NCBI RefSeq assembly: GCF_006175945.1
Contig: NZ_VAJL01000001.1
Location: forward strand, 2,604,001 to 2,668,000
Length of the DNA stretch: 64,000 nucleotides
Source of the DNA: Chryseobacterium mulctrae
GTDB taxonomy: Bacteria; Bacteroidota; Bacteroidia; Flavobacteriales; Weeksellaceae
Direction of reading: 5' to 3'
Under the pieces are notes generated by a model. That model made no database searches and had not been told where the DNA came from. It worked only from the letters and a program-made list of their open reading frames with translations. This document shows, one piece after another, positions 34,103 through 42,412 of the stretch (position 1 is its first letter; the number at the start of each line of letters is the position of its first letter). Both the position numbers and the translations under genes were made by a program.

Positions 34103-34369
34103 TTACTTCCTTTTATATTTCAGCTGTATCAAAAGATAAATCTCCTTCTTTTCAAGATCGTTGCACCAGGTTCGCTCAATAACCAAGGCATTATTGTATA
34201 AACCTAAATCTTCCATGTTTTCGTAATATTCAATTCTTTCTGAAGTTTGATATTTAAAAAAAGAAATCAGATTTACCTCATCGCCAACTTGTGGTGCTAC
34301 CGGGAATTCTACAGAGTTTTCAAACTCAAATTCAATGTCGTATGAATAGAATCTTACTTTTACGCTCAT
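34103..34369 (-). CDS. Small hypothetical protein
   Basis: 88 residues, no signal peptide or membrane helix, with alternating strand-like stretches (VKVRFYSYDIEFEF, EIYLLIQLKYKRK) and an acidic middle. No recognised motif. It is separated from the GLPGLI gene by 56 bases and from the pigment genes by a terminator. Confidence 0.6.
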   Translation of the reverse strand: MSVKVRFYSYDIEFEFENSVEFPVAPQVGDEVNLISFFKYQTSERIEYYENMEDLGLYNNALVIERTWCNDLEKKEIYLLIQLKYKRK

Positions 34370-34406
34370 AATTTTATTTTCTCAAATATATCGAGAATTT
34401 AGCCAA

Positions 34407-34434
34407 TAAAAAAAGCCAACTTCAAAGTCGGCTT
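34407..34434 (-). terminator. Terminator of the DarB/hotdog operon
   Basis: On the minus strand AAGCCGACTT, loop TGA-like, AAGTTGGCTT with one G-U pair, then a run of T. It lies about 22 bases after the stop of the last hotdog gene and ends the leftward dar transcript. Confidence 0.8.
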
Positions 34435-34455
34435 CTGTATTTTGTATTGAAATTT

Positions 34456-34899
34456 TTATGATTCTATTTCCTGAATAAACAAACTGATTTGCGTACGAAT
34501 CAGCAATAGGTCATCCAGAAAGGTTTCACAGAAAATATTGCAGATGTTTTCGTATTGCGAAATCAAGGAAGCTTTAGAAATAATCTGATCCCCAACTTGA
34601 GGTAGCCCGAAAACTTCAATTTTTTTGATGTTGGTAATAAATCCGATTACCTTAGTATTCGATTCCGGATTTTCAAAAAAGCTTTGCCCAAGAATTGATG
34701 ATGAGGTTTGCGCAGAATGTTCAATTAATCCCGCTTCTACAAACTGATTGTTGTGTACAAAAATATTGTCTGGAGTAATCTCAAAAGAAGTCACCACTTT
34801 TTCCGGAGTAAGCTCCAGAATATAATCTGCCATCAACATCGGATTGCGATGAGGCAAAAAATGATGAATATTGATGAGGTTTTCTTCTCTTAATTCCAT
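34456..34899 (-). CDS. FabZ-like hotdog protein lacking GHFPG
   Basis: 147 residues. The opening HHFLPHRNPMLMADYI matches the FabZ start (LPHR.P). Where FabZ has GHFPG with the catalytic His, this protein has FVHNNQFVEAGLIEHSAQ; the Glu of the second catalytic element seems kept in IEHSAQ. It may be a dehydratase with an altered site, or a structural partner. It lies downstream of a similar protein gene and a palindromic repeat, and forms part of the darB group. Confidence 0.78.
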   Translation of the reverse strand: MELREENLINIHHFLPHRNPMLMADYILELTPEKVVTSFEITPDNIFVHNNQFVEAGLIEHSAQTSSSILGQSFFENPESNTKVIGFITNIKKIEVFGLPQVGDQIISKASLISQYENICNIFCETFLDDLLLIRTQISLFIQEIES

Positions 34900-34925
34900 T
34901 GTTTTTTTAAAACCTATGTTAATAA

Positions 34926-35020
34926 CGTCACTTCGAGTAGATTTTGATAAAAATAGTATCGAGAAGTTTTTGATTAAAGTTCTCGATATAAATTCTTGCA
35001 GAATTTTACTCGAACTGACG
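34926..35020. repeat. Palindromic repeat family D
   Basis: Outer ends CGTCACTTCGAGTA (34926-34939) and TACTCGAACTGACG (35007-35020) match in 13 of 14 positions as inverted repeats. An inner perfect hairpin joins TATCGAGAA (34957-34965) and TTCTCGATA (34980-34988). It lies between the two hotdog genes. Confidence 0.85.
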
Positions 35021-35033
35021 AATACTGTTTAAA

Positions 35034-35465
35034 TTATTTTACCACCGTTTTCATTTCAGACTTCGCAATAATTTCACCTTTGATTTTTGTAATAATTTCA
35101 ACCAAAGTAACACCCATCATTTCATTGATGATTTTTACTTCAGAAGTTAGTTGATCTCCGGTTTTAGGTAAAGTTTTCGCCTCAAAAGTTTTGATGGCAC
35201 CAATGTAACCAGTGGGAGCTTCTTTTCCTAAAAGATAAAATTTGTATCCGGTATGAAGCGCTACACTTTGCGCCTGATGTTCAATCAAACCTGAAGCCTG
35301 AAAAATTCCTTCGTTTACAAAAATATTTTCTTCTTTAATGGTAAAATCTGAAACCAAATGCTCTTCAGAATATTCTGAAATACCATTGACCATTACAAAA
35401 GGAAACTTCTGCGGAATTAAACTTTCCACGAAATTTTGATCAGTTGTCGGCATAGAAATACTCAT
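35034..35465 (-). CDS. Second FabZ-like hotdog protein lacking GHFPG
   Basis: About 143 residues from ATG 35465 (MSISMPTTDQNFV). This ATG overlaps the darB stop by one base (TAATG). The opening LIPQKFPFVMVNGI and the later FVNEGIFQASGLIEHQAQ align with FabZ, but neither the LPHR nor the GHFPG histidine is present; the IEHQAQ Glu is kept. It may form a heterodimer with the neighbouring 147-residue protein, together acting as a dehydratase. This is inference from pairing. Confidence 0.78.
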   Translation of the reverse strand: MSISMPTTDQNFVESLIPQKFPFVMVNGISEYSEEHLVSDFTIKEENIFVNEGIFQASGLIEHQAQSVALHTGYKFYLLGKEAPTGYIGAIKTFEAKTLPKTGDQLTSEVKIINEMMGVTLVEIITKIKGEIIAKSEMKTVVK

Positions 35466-36604
35466 TAGCAAACTGTTAATAATGCACAAGAATAAGCAAA
35501 TCTTCCACTTTCAGGAACACAAAGCATGATTCTTTCTCCTTTTTTAAGTTTACCGGAATTAAGCAATTGCTCAACAGCAATAAAGATTGAGCCCGCTCCG
35601 ATGTTTCCAACTTCCGAAAGGTTATAGAACCATTTTTCCCAAGGGAAATCAAGACCTACTTTAGCAAATTCCTCTTTTAAGCCTTCTTTAAAGTAACCGG
35701 AAGAAATATGTGCCAAAACATGGTCGATAGAATCAGGATCAAGATCGTGTTTGGTGAAGGAAGTTCTCAAACTTTCTGCACCTTTTACCAAAATGTATTG
35801 ATCTAAAAGTTTAGTATCTTGTTTTAAAGCAAAAATCGATTGGTTCAGCCATTCTTCAGCAGGATATTCTGCCCAAGATTTTAAGCTTCCGTCTTCCTGT
35901 TTTTCACAACCAGAATACATACACGCGTCAATCTCATGAGCATAAGAATAGAAATCAATCCATTCTATTTTTAGAGAAGTTTCGTTTTCTCTTGGTTTAT
36001 TTTCTAAAAGAAATGCTCCGGCTCCGTCAGAAAGCATCCATCTCAAAAATTCTCTTTTGAAAGCAACGATAGGTCTTTCTTCCAAAAGTTTTAAGTTTTC
36101 AGCTTCGTGATTAAATTTATCGGCAGTCATCCACGCAGACATTCTTTCAGACCCTACACAGACTGCATTGTCTTTAATTCCGGCTTTAATATTTAAGAAA
36201 CCATAATTTAAAGCGTTCATTCCTGAATTACAAAGTCCAGTTGAGGTATTAATTTCAACAGATTTTCCGATGTTCAGTTCACCATGAACCATTGACGCAT
36301 GAGAAGGTTGAATCTGGTCTGCAGATGTTGTTCCGCACGAAAGCAATTCCATGTCTTCTTTTTTGAAATTTTCATCAAAAAGACCTTCAATTGCTTTTGC
36401 GGTAATCTGCGCATTGGTGTGTGTAGATTTTCCGTTTTTATCTAAAGCGTAATATCTGGTTTTAATTTTATTATTTCTTAGAATCAGTGCTTTTGCTTTT
36501 GACGGTTTGTCATTTATATAGCCAAGATACGTTTCCATTTCATCATTAGAAACCGGCTCATTCGGCAAGTATGTTGAAGCTTTTGTTATAAATACGTCGT
36601 ACAT
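35465..36604 (-). CDS. darB: DarB, KAS III-like dialkylresorcinol-forming ketosynthase
   Basis: 379 residues. Thiolase fold with nucleophile Cys in NTSTGLCNSGMNALNYG, His in VLAHISSGY (His-containing KAS III-like position) and Asn in LSEVGNIGAGSIF. DarB condenses and cyclises two acyl thioesters to a 2,5-dialkylcyclohexane-1,3-dione. The adjoining flavodoxin-like gene, two bases upstream, matches DarA, and the DarB-DarA pairing is diagnostic for dialkylresorcinol and flexirubin synthesis. Overlaps the first hotdog gene by one base. Confidence 0.9.
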   Translation of the reverse strand: MYDVFITKASTYLPNEPVSNDEMETYLGYINDKPSKAKALILRNNKIKTRYYALDKNGKSTHTNAQITAKAIEGLFDENFKKEDMELLSCGTTSADQIQPSHASMVHGELNIGKSVEINTSTGLCNSGMNALNYGFLNIKAGIKDNAVCVGSERMSAWMTADKFNHEAENLKLLEERPIVAFKREFLRWMLSDGAGAFLLENKPRENETSLKIEWIDFYSYAHEIDACMYSGCEKQEDGSLKSWAEYPAEEWLNQSIFALKQDTKLLDQYILVKGAESLRTSFTKHDLDPDSIDHVLAHISSGYFKEGLKEEFAKVGLDFPWEKWFYNLSEVGNIGAGSIFIAVEQLLNSGKLKKGERIMLCVPESGRFAYSCALLTVC

Positions 36605-36606
36605 TT

Positions 36607-37521
36607 CTATTTTAAATTAATTCCTTGTAAATATTCTTTTTGTTTTTGTCTTTTCGTCCATAAAATTGGAGCAAGCAAGATATGAAAAATCAACACAATT
36701 GGTGAGATGATCCAAATTGCTGCCATCAAATATACCTTAAAGAATTTTATCAGCAATGGTCGTTTTTCTTTTTTGTTGATAATCAGATTAGACCAAATTG
36801 TAAAGATTTTATTCCCTACTTTTTCAACTCTTACCAAAAAAGGTCTTATTTCTACGGCTCCGTTTTTTACCAGCTCAGGCTGCAGATTGGCGAGATTGTT
36901 ATTTTCAAAATGATTTTCAATAATCTTACCGTATTTTCCGGCTCCGTTGATCTCTTCATCAGAAACTCCGGCTGCAGGAAGAATTCCTGATTTTTCTTTT
37001 TGTCCGGTTGTCATCCAGCGAAGAATCGTCAAAACACTTGTGTAATTGTCTCTTCTGTCTACTAATGCAATATTTCCTACCAGTTTAGCGTCAAAATTCT
37101 TTAAATATACTTTCAGTTTTTCCTGAGAAAGCATCCACATATTTCTGGTTGCAGAAATAGTAACAACTGGTGTATTCTTTAAAATACCAGCTGCAAAACC
37201 GCTTTTCAGAAATGAAATGATCGGAATAGACGGTGTAAGATACCAAACCTGATATCCGAAAAGAATCAAATCAAATTTTGTATTGAGCACTTCTTCCGGT
37301 GGTGGAAAAATTTCGCTGGGAATCTGTAAATAAGATTCGGGAAATGTATTAAAGAAAACATCACTCGGCCAGGGAAAAGGAAAATCTTTTTTGAGCTGAA
37401 TGTTGTAATACGTCACTTTATATTCGTCTTTTTTATCTTCAAAAGGCTGTGCAATATTTTTTACAATATCCTCAAGCTGACCGGTCTGAGTATAGTAAAG
37501 AACAAGTATATTTTTTTGCAT
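36607..37521 (-). CDS. darA: DarA, flavodoxin-like aromatase with membrane anchor
   Basis: 304 residues. N-terminal flavodoxin phosphate-binding loop ILVLYYTQTGQLEDIVKNI, then FDLILFGYQVWYLTPSIPI and TISATRNMW. Near the C-terminus a long hydrophobic stretch, YLMAAIWIISPIVLIFHILL, should fix it to the membrane. DarA converts the cyclohexanedione made by DarB to the resorcinol; an FMN-type fold fits a dehydrogenation. It lies 43 bases from the exporter gene and 2 bases from darB. Confidence 0.85.
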   Translation of the reverse strand: MQKNILVLYYTQTGQLEDIVKNIAQPFEDKKDEYKVTYYNIQLKKDFPFPWPSDVFFNTFPESYLQIPSEIFPPPEEVLNTKFDLILFGYQVWYLTPSIPIISFLKSGFAAGILKNTPVVTISATRNMWMLSQEKLKVYLKNFDAKLVGNIALVDRRDNYTSVLTILRWMTTGQKEKSGILPAAGVSDEEINGAGKYGKIIENHFENNNLANLQPELVKNGAVEIRPFLVRVEKVGNKIFTIWSNLIINKKEKRPLLIKFFKVYLMAAIWIISPIVLIFHILLAPILWTKRQKQKEYLQGINLK

Positions 37522-37563
37522 TAATATTTTTTATGGATTACAAAAATAAGATTTTCAATTTTA

Positions 37564-40500
37564 TTATTCGTGCCTAAATATTTTTATTGATTCTGAAATA
37601 ACAACCTCTTTATAATTAGGATTTTCAAAAGTTTGATTCTTACTATTCAATAAAATAATAGTCTCGGGTAAATCTTTGATATCATTAAGATTAAAATTCT
37701 CGTCAGAAATTAAAAGCACATCAACTTTTTTATTGATTTGGTTCTGATTATCAATGTAGAAAATTTTTCGTCTCTGTACCAGATAATTGTTTTTTGCAAC
37801 CAGTCTTTTTTCTTCATCATTAATTAAACTGAAAACTCTTCTTCCGGCTTGTTGCAAAGTCAGCAAAATATCTTTTTGTCCAAAATCATCTGCAATATGA
37901 AAAATCGTTGCATCATTCGGAATATGTTTGTTCAGTTCAAAATAAACCGATTTGTTTTTATTAAAATCTTCTTTTACAGGTTTTACGACTTCGTTTTCTT
38001 TATATAAGAAGCTTAAAAGCAGTTTCTTTTTAAAATAATTTTCGTCTTCAATTTCATTTCTCAGTTTGGCAAACTCATCTCTGAAATAAGCATTGATTTT
38101 TTTCGTTCTTTCGGAATAATCTTTTCCAAAATTTAAATCATCTTTTAGAATTCTGTCTCCTACTTTTACGGTAATACTTCCGTCGTAGATAATGAAGTCG
38201 CCTTTTGGCTGTACTTCAGAATTTCCGTGAATGTAAAGTGGTAAAATATCCAAACCGAATTCTTCAGCCAGATAAAAAGCCCCTTTGTGAAAGCGTTTCA
38301 CATCGTTGGTGTAAGATCTTTCTGCTTCAGGGAAAACAACTAATGAATAGCCTTGGTCGATTTTTTCTTTTAATTTTTCTTTTCCATTTTCGATGCCCTG
38401 AGAAACCGGGAAAAAGCCCAAAGCTCTTACCAGCTTACCAAAAACTGGAGAATTCCATACCCAATCGTTGACAAGATAAACAATCTTGTGTGTTGTCATT
38501 GCAATCGCCAAAGTATCGAGAAATGAGGTGTGATTGGCAATAATTACTGCTGGTTTGCTGAAATCTTCGTTCGGATTTCTTATTACAGTTTTCTTTACAA
38601 ATGGGGTAACATGCAAAACCGATTTTAAAAATAAAGCAATGGCTTTTTTGATATTGTCTAACGTTTTTCCTTTGGCTTTTCTCACAAAAAAATGTCCGAA
38701 GAAAGAAAAGATAAGTCCACCCAAACCATAATATATAAATGAGAAGACTGAACGTAAAAATAACCTTAAAGTAATTGGTGACAATCCTTTCTTTTGTCTG
38801 TTAGTAATCAAAAATCTAAACCAAAACGGATATAAAGTGGAGGTAATCACAATCACCGAAAACATACCGATTAAAGCAACTAAAGCTAAAGAATGTAAAG
38901 CCGGATGTTTTGCAAAAATCAACGAACCAATTGATAAAATGGTTGTGAAAACCGCCAAAATAATAGATGTTCTGTAAGTCGGAAGCTCATTTTTCCCGTT
39001 CGTATGCTCTTTCTGCATTGCTTTCGTCAAGAAAATACTAAAATCATCACCCACACCAAAAACCAAAGTACAAACAACGGTGCTGAAAATATTTAATTCC
39101 AATCCTAAAAAATAGAGAATTCCTGCGGTAACGACTCCTGTTAAAACAATAGGAAACATTGTTAAAAGAGACAATTCAAAATTTCTGAAGAAAACAATAA
39201 TCGTTAAAACAATCGCCAAAAGAGAATAGTTAATCAGTGTATTAAAATCTCGTTTCAGTAAACCTAAAAAGTTTTCATTCATCTGTTGACGGTCGATTGC
39301 TAAAGCTTCGTGGCTTTTTTCGACATCTTTAATGAATGCGTCTCTGTTTTTCTCATCCACTTTTACAACATTCGAAACAGTATAAAATCCTTTTTCATTG
39401 CTCAAAAATTCTGAGATTTGGAGTGCTTTTACTTTTTCATAATCTTTTAAACTTAAAGTAGAATAAGGTTTATTTAAGTTTTCATTAAACTGATCAAATG
39501 CGGAAGCATTGAAACCAAATTTATTTCCGTTTTCAACTAATTCAGAAATCGTCTGGTCTTTTTTATTTTGATTCCAAAACTGATTCCATTGTTCTACTTT
39601 TTTCTGTTGGTCTTTTTCTGAGAGAACAACATTTCCAATAGAATTGTAGCTTAAAATTTTTCCTTCCTGTTTTTCTTTTTCCAAAAACTGACTCAATTTA
39701 GAGTTTCTTGTTAAAGCTTCACTTTCAGAATCTCCATAAGAAATAGTGTAAATCGATTTTGAAGTGATGTCGGACAGTTTTTCAAGCTTGGCTTCACTTA
39801 TTTTTAAATCTTTTGGAATATAATTTAAGTCGCCAATATCTTCATTAAAACCAACGTGTCTGAAACCGAAAAGACAGGCAATGATAATCAGAGAACATCC
39901 GATAATCAAAGGCTTGTTCTTTTCGTAAGGATAACTTCCTATTTTATCGATGAAATTGGTGTTGGTTTTCTCTTTATCTGCTTTAGGATGATACAGTTGC
40001 GGAACGATAATCAACGCTGCAAAAGAAGAAAGGAAAACCGTAATCGAAGCAAAAAGACCGAGATCTTTTAAGGCTTCAGAACGAACGAAAACCAGACATA
40101 AAAATGAAACCGCTGTAGTTGCACTACTCAGAATAATAGGTTGTGTAATTTCTTTATAAAGCTCTTCAATATTATTGTTGTGCTTGTAATGCGTGAGAAT
40201 GTGAAGAGCATAATCAATAGTGATTCCGATGAGAATCGCACCGACGCTGAGCGAAATTGCCGAGATTTTATCTTTAATAAAATATAAAATCATCAGTGAA
40301 ATGAAAACGGCAAAAACGGTTGGTAGAAATACAATTAACGGTGTAAAGAAATTTCTGAAATAATAAATTAGTAAAATCAAAAGAACCGTCATTGAAATAA
40401 TAACTGTATTCTGAATGTCTTTCTTGATTTGTTGGGCATTGGCAACGGCAATTACAGGCGAACCGAAATAACTGATCTCAGTTTTTCCGCTAAAAGTTTT

Positions 40501-41217
40501 GTTGACTTCGTCTTTGATTTCGTTTAATTGATTGACGAAAACTTCGTTGTTTTTGGTGTCGTTGCTTTTATTTTTAGGATCGATGAAAAGCAAAAGATTT
40601 TTTCCATCTTTGGTGACGATATAATTGTCTTCGAGCTTAAAATCTTTACTGATATTGAGCGCATTCAGTTTTTTGATTCCTAAAAAAGTAATTCCTAAAG
40701 GATCTTTTTTGATGAAATCTTTAGTTACTAAGCTTGTAGGAGAGACCAGCGAAACATAATTATTCTCAACCTGTTTGGCAATGCTGTCTTTGTTGAGCTT
40801 TCTTTCGATTTCCGCGTAATCTTTTTCATTTAAAAACAAAGGAAGATTCTGGTTGACAAAATCGAAAGTCTCCGAAATTTCATTGTCATTTACTTTTCCT
40901 TGAACGGAACCGATGTATTTTTTTAAAGGTTCAATTTTATTTAAAAAAGTATCGGCAGTTTCTGAAAGCTGAAAATTGTCGTCTTTTGATTTTTTTTCAA
41001 CAATGACGATAATCTTGTCTGAAAAATTGAGTTGCGTGAGAACTTTTGCCGTAAGATCAGATTTTTCGTTTTTCGGAATAATCTGGTTGATGTCTTCCTC
41101 AAAATTAATTTTCGAAGCAAAAAAACCACAAACCAGTAAGATTCCCAATGCTGCAGCAATAGAAATAAGTCGGTTTTTAGAAATAAAATAATATAAATGG
41201 ATGAAAAAACGATGCAT
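37564..41217 (-). CDS. RND/MMPL exporter fused to a PlsC-type acyltransferase
   Basis: About 1217 residues from ATG 41217 (MHRFFIHLYYF); TTG 41232 is upstream. The first 790 or so residues are an RND/MMPL transporter: a first helix, an extracytoplasmic domain, GAILIGITIDYALHILTHYK, a second extracytoplasmic domain, and VFGVGDDFSIFLTKAMQKEH. Then comes a lysophospholipid-acyltransferase domain with NHTSFLDTLAIAM and FPEAERSYTNDVKRFHKGA. The last 110 or so residues resemble a degenerate Rossmann/methyltransferase segment. Such proteins may move the acylated pigment across the inner membrane while acylating it. First gene of the leftward dar operon. Confidence 0.9.
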   Translation of the reverse strand: MHRFFIHLYYFISKNRLISIAAALGILLVCGFFASKINFEEDINQIIPKNEKSDLTAKVLTQLNFSDKIIVIVEKKSKDDNFQLSETADTFLNKIEPLKKYIGSVQGKVNDNEISETFDFVNQNLPLFLNEKDYAEIERKLNKDSIAKQVENNYVSLVSPTSLVTKDFIKKDPLGITFLGIKKLNALNISKDFKLEDNYIVTKDGKNLLLFIDPKNKSNDTKNNEVFVNQLNEIKDEVNKTFSGKTEISYFGSPVIAVANAQQIKKDIQNTVIISMTVLLILLIYYFRNFFTPLIVFLPTVFAVFISLMILYFIKDKISAISLSVGAILIGITIDYALHILTHYKHNNNIEELYKEITQPIILSSATTAVSFLCLVFVRSEALKDLGLFASITVFLSSFAALIIVPQLYHPKADKEKTNTNFIDKIGSYPYEKNKPLIIGCSLIIIACLFGFRHVGFNEDIGDLNYIPKDLKISEAKLEKLSDITSKSIYTISYGDSESEALTRNSKLSQFLEKEKQEGKILSYNSIGNVVLSEKDQQKKVEQWNQFWNQNKKDQTISELVENGNKFGFNASAFDQFNENLNKPYSTLSLKDYEKVKALQISEFLSNEKGFYTVSNVVKVDEKNRDAFIKDVEKSHEALAIDRQQMNENFLGLLKRDFNTLINYSLLAIVLTIIVFFRNFELSLLTMFPIVLTGVVTAGILYFLGLELNIFSTVVCTLVFGVGDDFSIFLTKAMQKEHTNGKNELPTYRTSIILAVFTTILSIGSLIFAKHPALHSLALVALIGMFSVIVITSTLYPFWFRFLITNRQKKGLSPITLRLFLRSVFSFIYYGLGGLIFSFFGHFFVRKAKGKTLDNIKKAIALFLKSVLHVTPFVKKTVIRNPNEDFSKPAVIIANHTSFLDTLAIAMTTHKIVYLVNDWVWNSPVFGKLVRALGFFPVSQGIENGKEKLKEKIDQGYSLVVFPEAERSYTNDVKRFHKGAFYLAEEFGLDILPLYIHGNSEVQPKGDFIIYDGSITVKVGDRILKDDLNFGKDYSERTKKINAYFRDEFAKLRNEIEDENYFKKKLLLSFLYKENEVVKPVKEDFNKNKSVYFELNKHIPNDATIFHIADDFGQKDILLTLQQAGRRVFSLINDEEKRLVAKNNYLVQRRKIFYIDNQNQINKKVDVLLISDENFNLNDIKDLPETIILLNSKNQTFENPNYKEVVISESIKIFRHE

Positions 41218-41332
41218 GGTTTCTTGAATCAAGTTTGCAAATTTAAATTTTTAAGTAGTAGTTCAAAACAATTATTTGATAAGTTTTAACTGAAAATCAA
41301 TAAAATATTTAATGTAAAATGAAAAAAACTTA

Positions 41333-41340
41333 TACTTTTG
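41333..41340 (+). promoter_or_regulatory. -7 element TACTTTTG
   Basis: TACTTTTG matches TAnnTTTG and lies about 67 bases before the ATG of the first polytopic membrane protein gene. No clear TTG lies at the expected upstream distance. Confidence 0.45.
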
Positions 41341-41407
41341 TAAAAGTTCCCTTATTGCCAGATTATATTTGGCGGTAAATTATTCTTAAAAGACGCAATT
41401 GTTTTGT

Positions 41408-42409
41408 ATGTTGAAAACATTTGATGAAAAATTATCCGGATTTCTGTTTGTAGTAATTTTACCGTTTCTGCTGTTCTTCATGTCGTATTATGGGTTCGAA
41501 TCTTCTTATACTCATTTTAAAACTTCTGAGAGACCACCGGATTTCTTGTTTTCTTCAGTGTATTCGTATAGAATAATCCCTAATTATCTGAGTATTTATA
41601 TGACAGATTTTATGGAATATTGTATCAATAATCTTTTACCTTTTAAAAATCTTCTCATTAAAAATGGTACTCCGTTTTATCATGGTCTTTTTTTGATGAA
41701 TACCTTCTTTTTTATTTTGTGTTCGGTAATTATTAATGCGATTTTAAAATTTAATTCGGTTGATCTTTTTTCGAATGTGATGATTAGAAGAATTGTTCAT
41801 CTTCTGATGATTTTCTTTATTGTCATGACCCAATATACTCCTTCAAACTGTGATACAATTGCTTTGTTTTACTATTTAGTTGGAATTGTTTTGACTCTAA
41901 AATATCTTCATACCAGTAAAAACGTGTTTTTTTATATGTTGATCATTCTCATTGCGGTATCAACTCTTGTGAGGGAAACTGCATGTCTTAATATTGCTTT
42001 TTTTGCTTCGGTATTTTTCAACATAGAAGAAATAAAGCGGAAAAATTTTCAATTTATTTGGAAAGTGATTCCTTTACTTTTGTCTTTCCTGATTCCATAT
42101 TTAGGTTTAAGGATGTTTTTGAGCAATGAAGAAACGTCTTTTATGGAAGGAGTGTATGTTGTTGCTAATTTTACAAGTCCTTTCAATCTTGCCGGATTGC
42201 TGTTTTCGGTGATTGCACTTTATTTTATTTATAAGCTTTGTGCAGATGATGTAAGCAGACTGGTTTTCAAAAAATATTTATTCTTTTCAATGCCTTATAT
42301 TGGAATGATTACTTTTGTTGGACTTTTTTGGGAAGTAAGATTATTTTTACCACTTATTCTGGCAGGCGCATTGGTGGCGTGTCAGAATTTTAAAAAGCTA
42401 TATAATTAA
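41408..42409 (+). CDS. Polytopic membrane protein, unknown
   Basis: 333 residues from ATG 41408 (MLKTFDEKLSGF); an earlier TTG gives three more residues. It has about eight or nine hydrophobic segments, beginning FLFVVILPFLLFFMSYYGF and ending YIGMITFVGLFWEV. An extended loop after the first helix reads TSERPPDFLFSSVYSYRIIP. The look is that of a membrane glycosyltransferase or polymerase-type protein, but no motif identifies it. The EpsG-like gene begins 3 bases after its stop, so the two work together, presumably in surface polysaccharide formation. Confidence 0.7.
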   Translation: MLKTFDEKLSGFLFVVILPFLLFFMSYYGFESSYTHFKTSERPPDFLFSSVYSYRIIPNYLSIYMTDFMEYCINNLLPFKNLLIKNGTPFYHGLFLMNTFFFILCSVIINAILKFNSVDLFSNVMIRRIVHLLMIFFIVMTQYTPSNCDTIALFYYLVGIVLTLKYLHTSKNVFFYMLIILIAVSTLVRETACLNIAFFASVFFNIEEIKRKNFQFIWKVIPLLLSFLIPYLGLRMFLSNEETSFMEGVYVVANFTSPFNLAGLLFSVIALYFIYKLCADDVSRLVFKKYLFFSMPYIGMITFVGLFWEVRLFLPLILAGALVACQNFKKLYN

Positions 42410-42412
42410 ACG

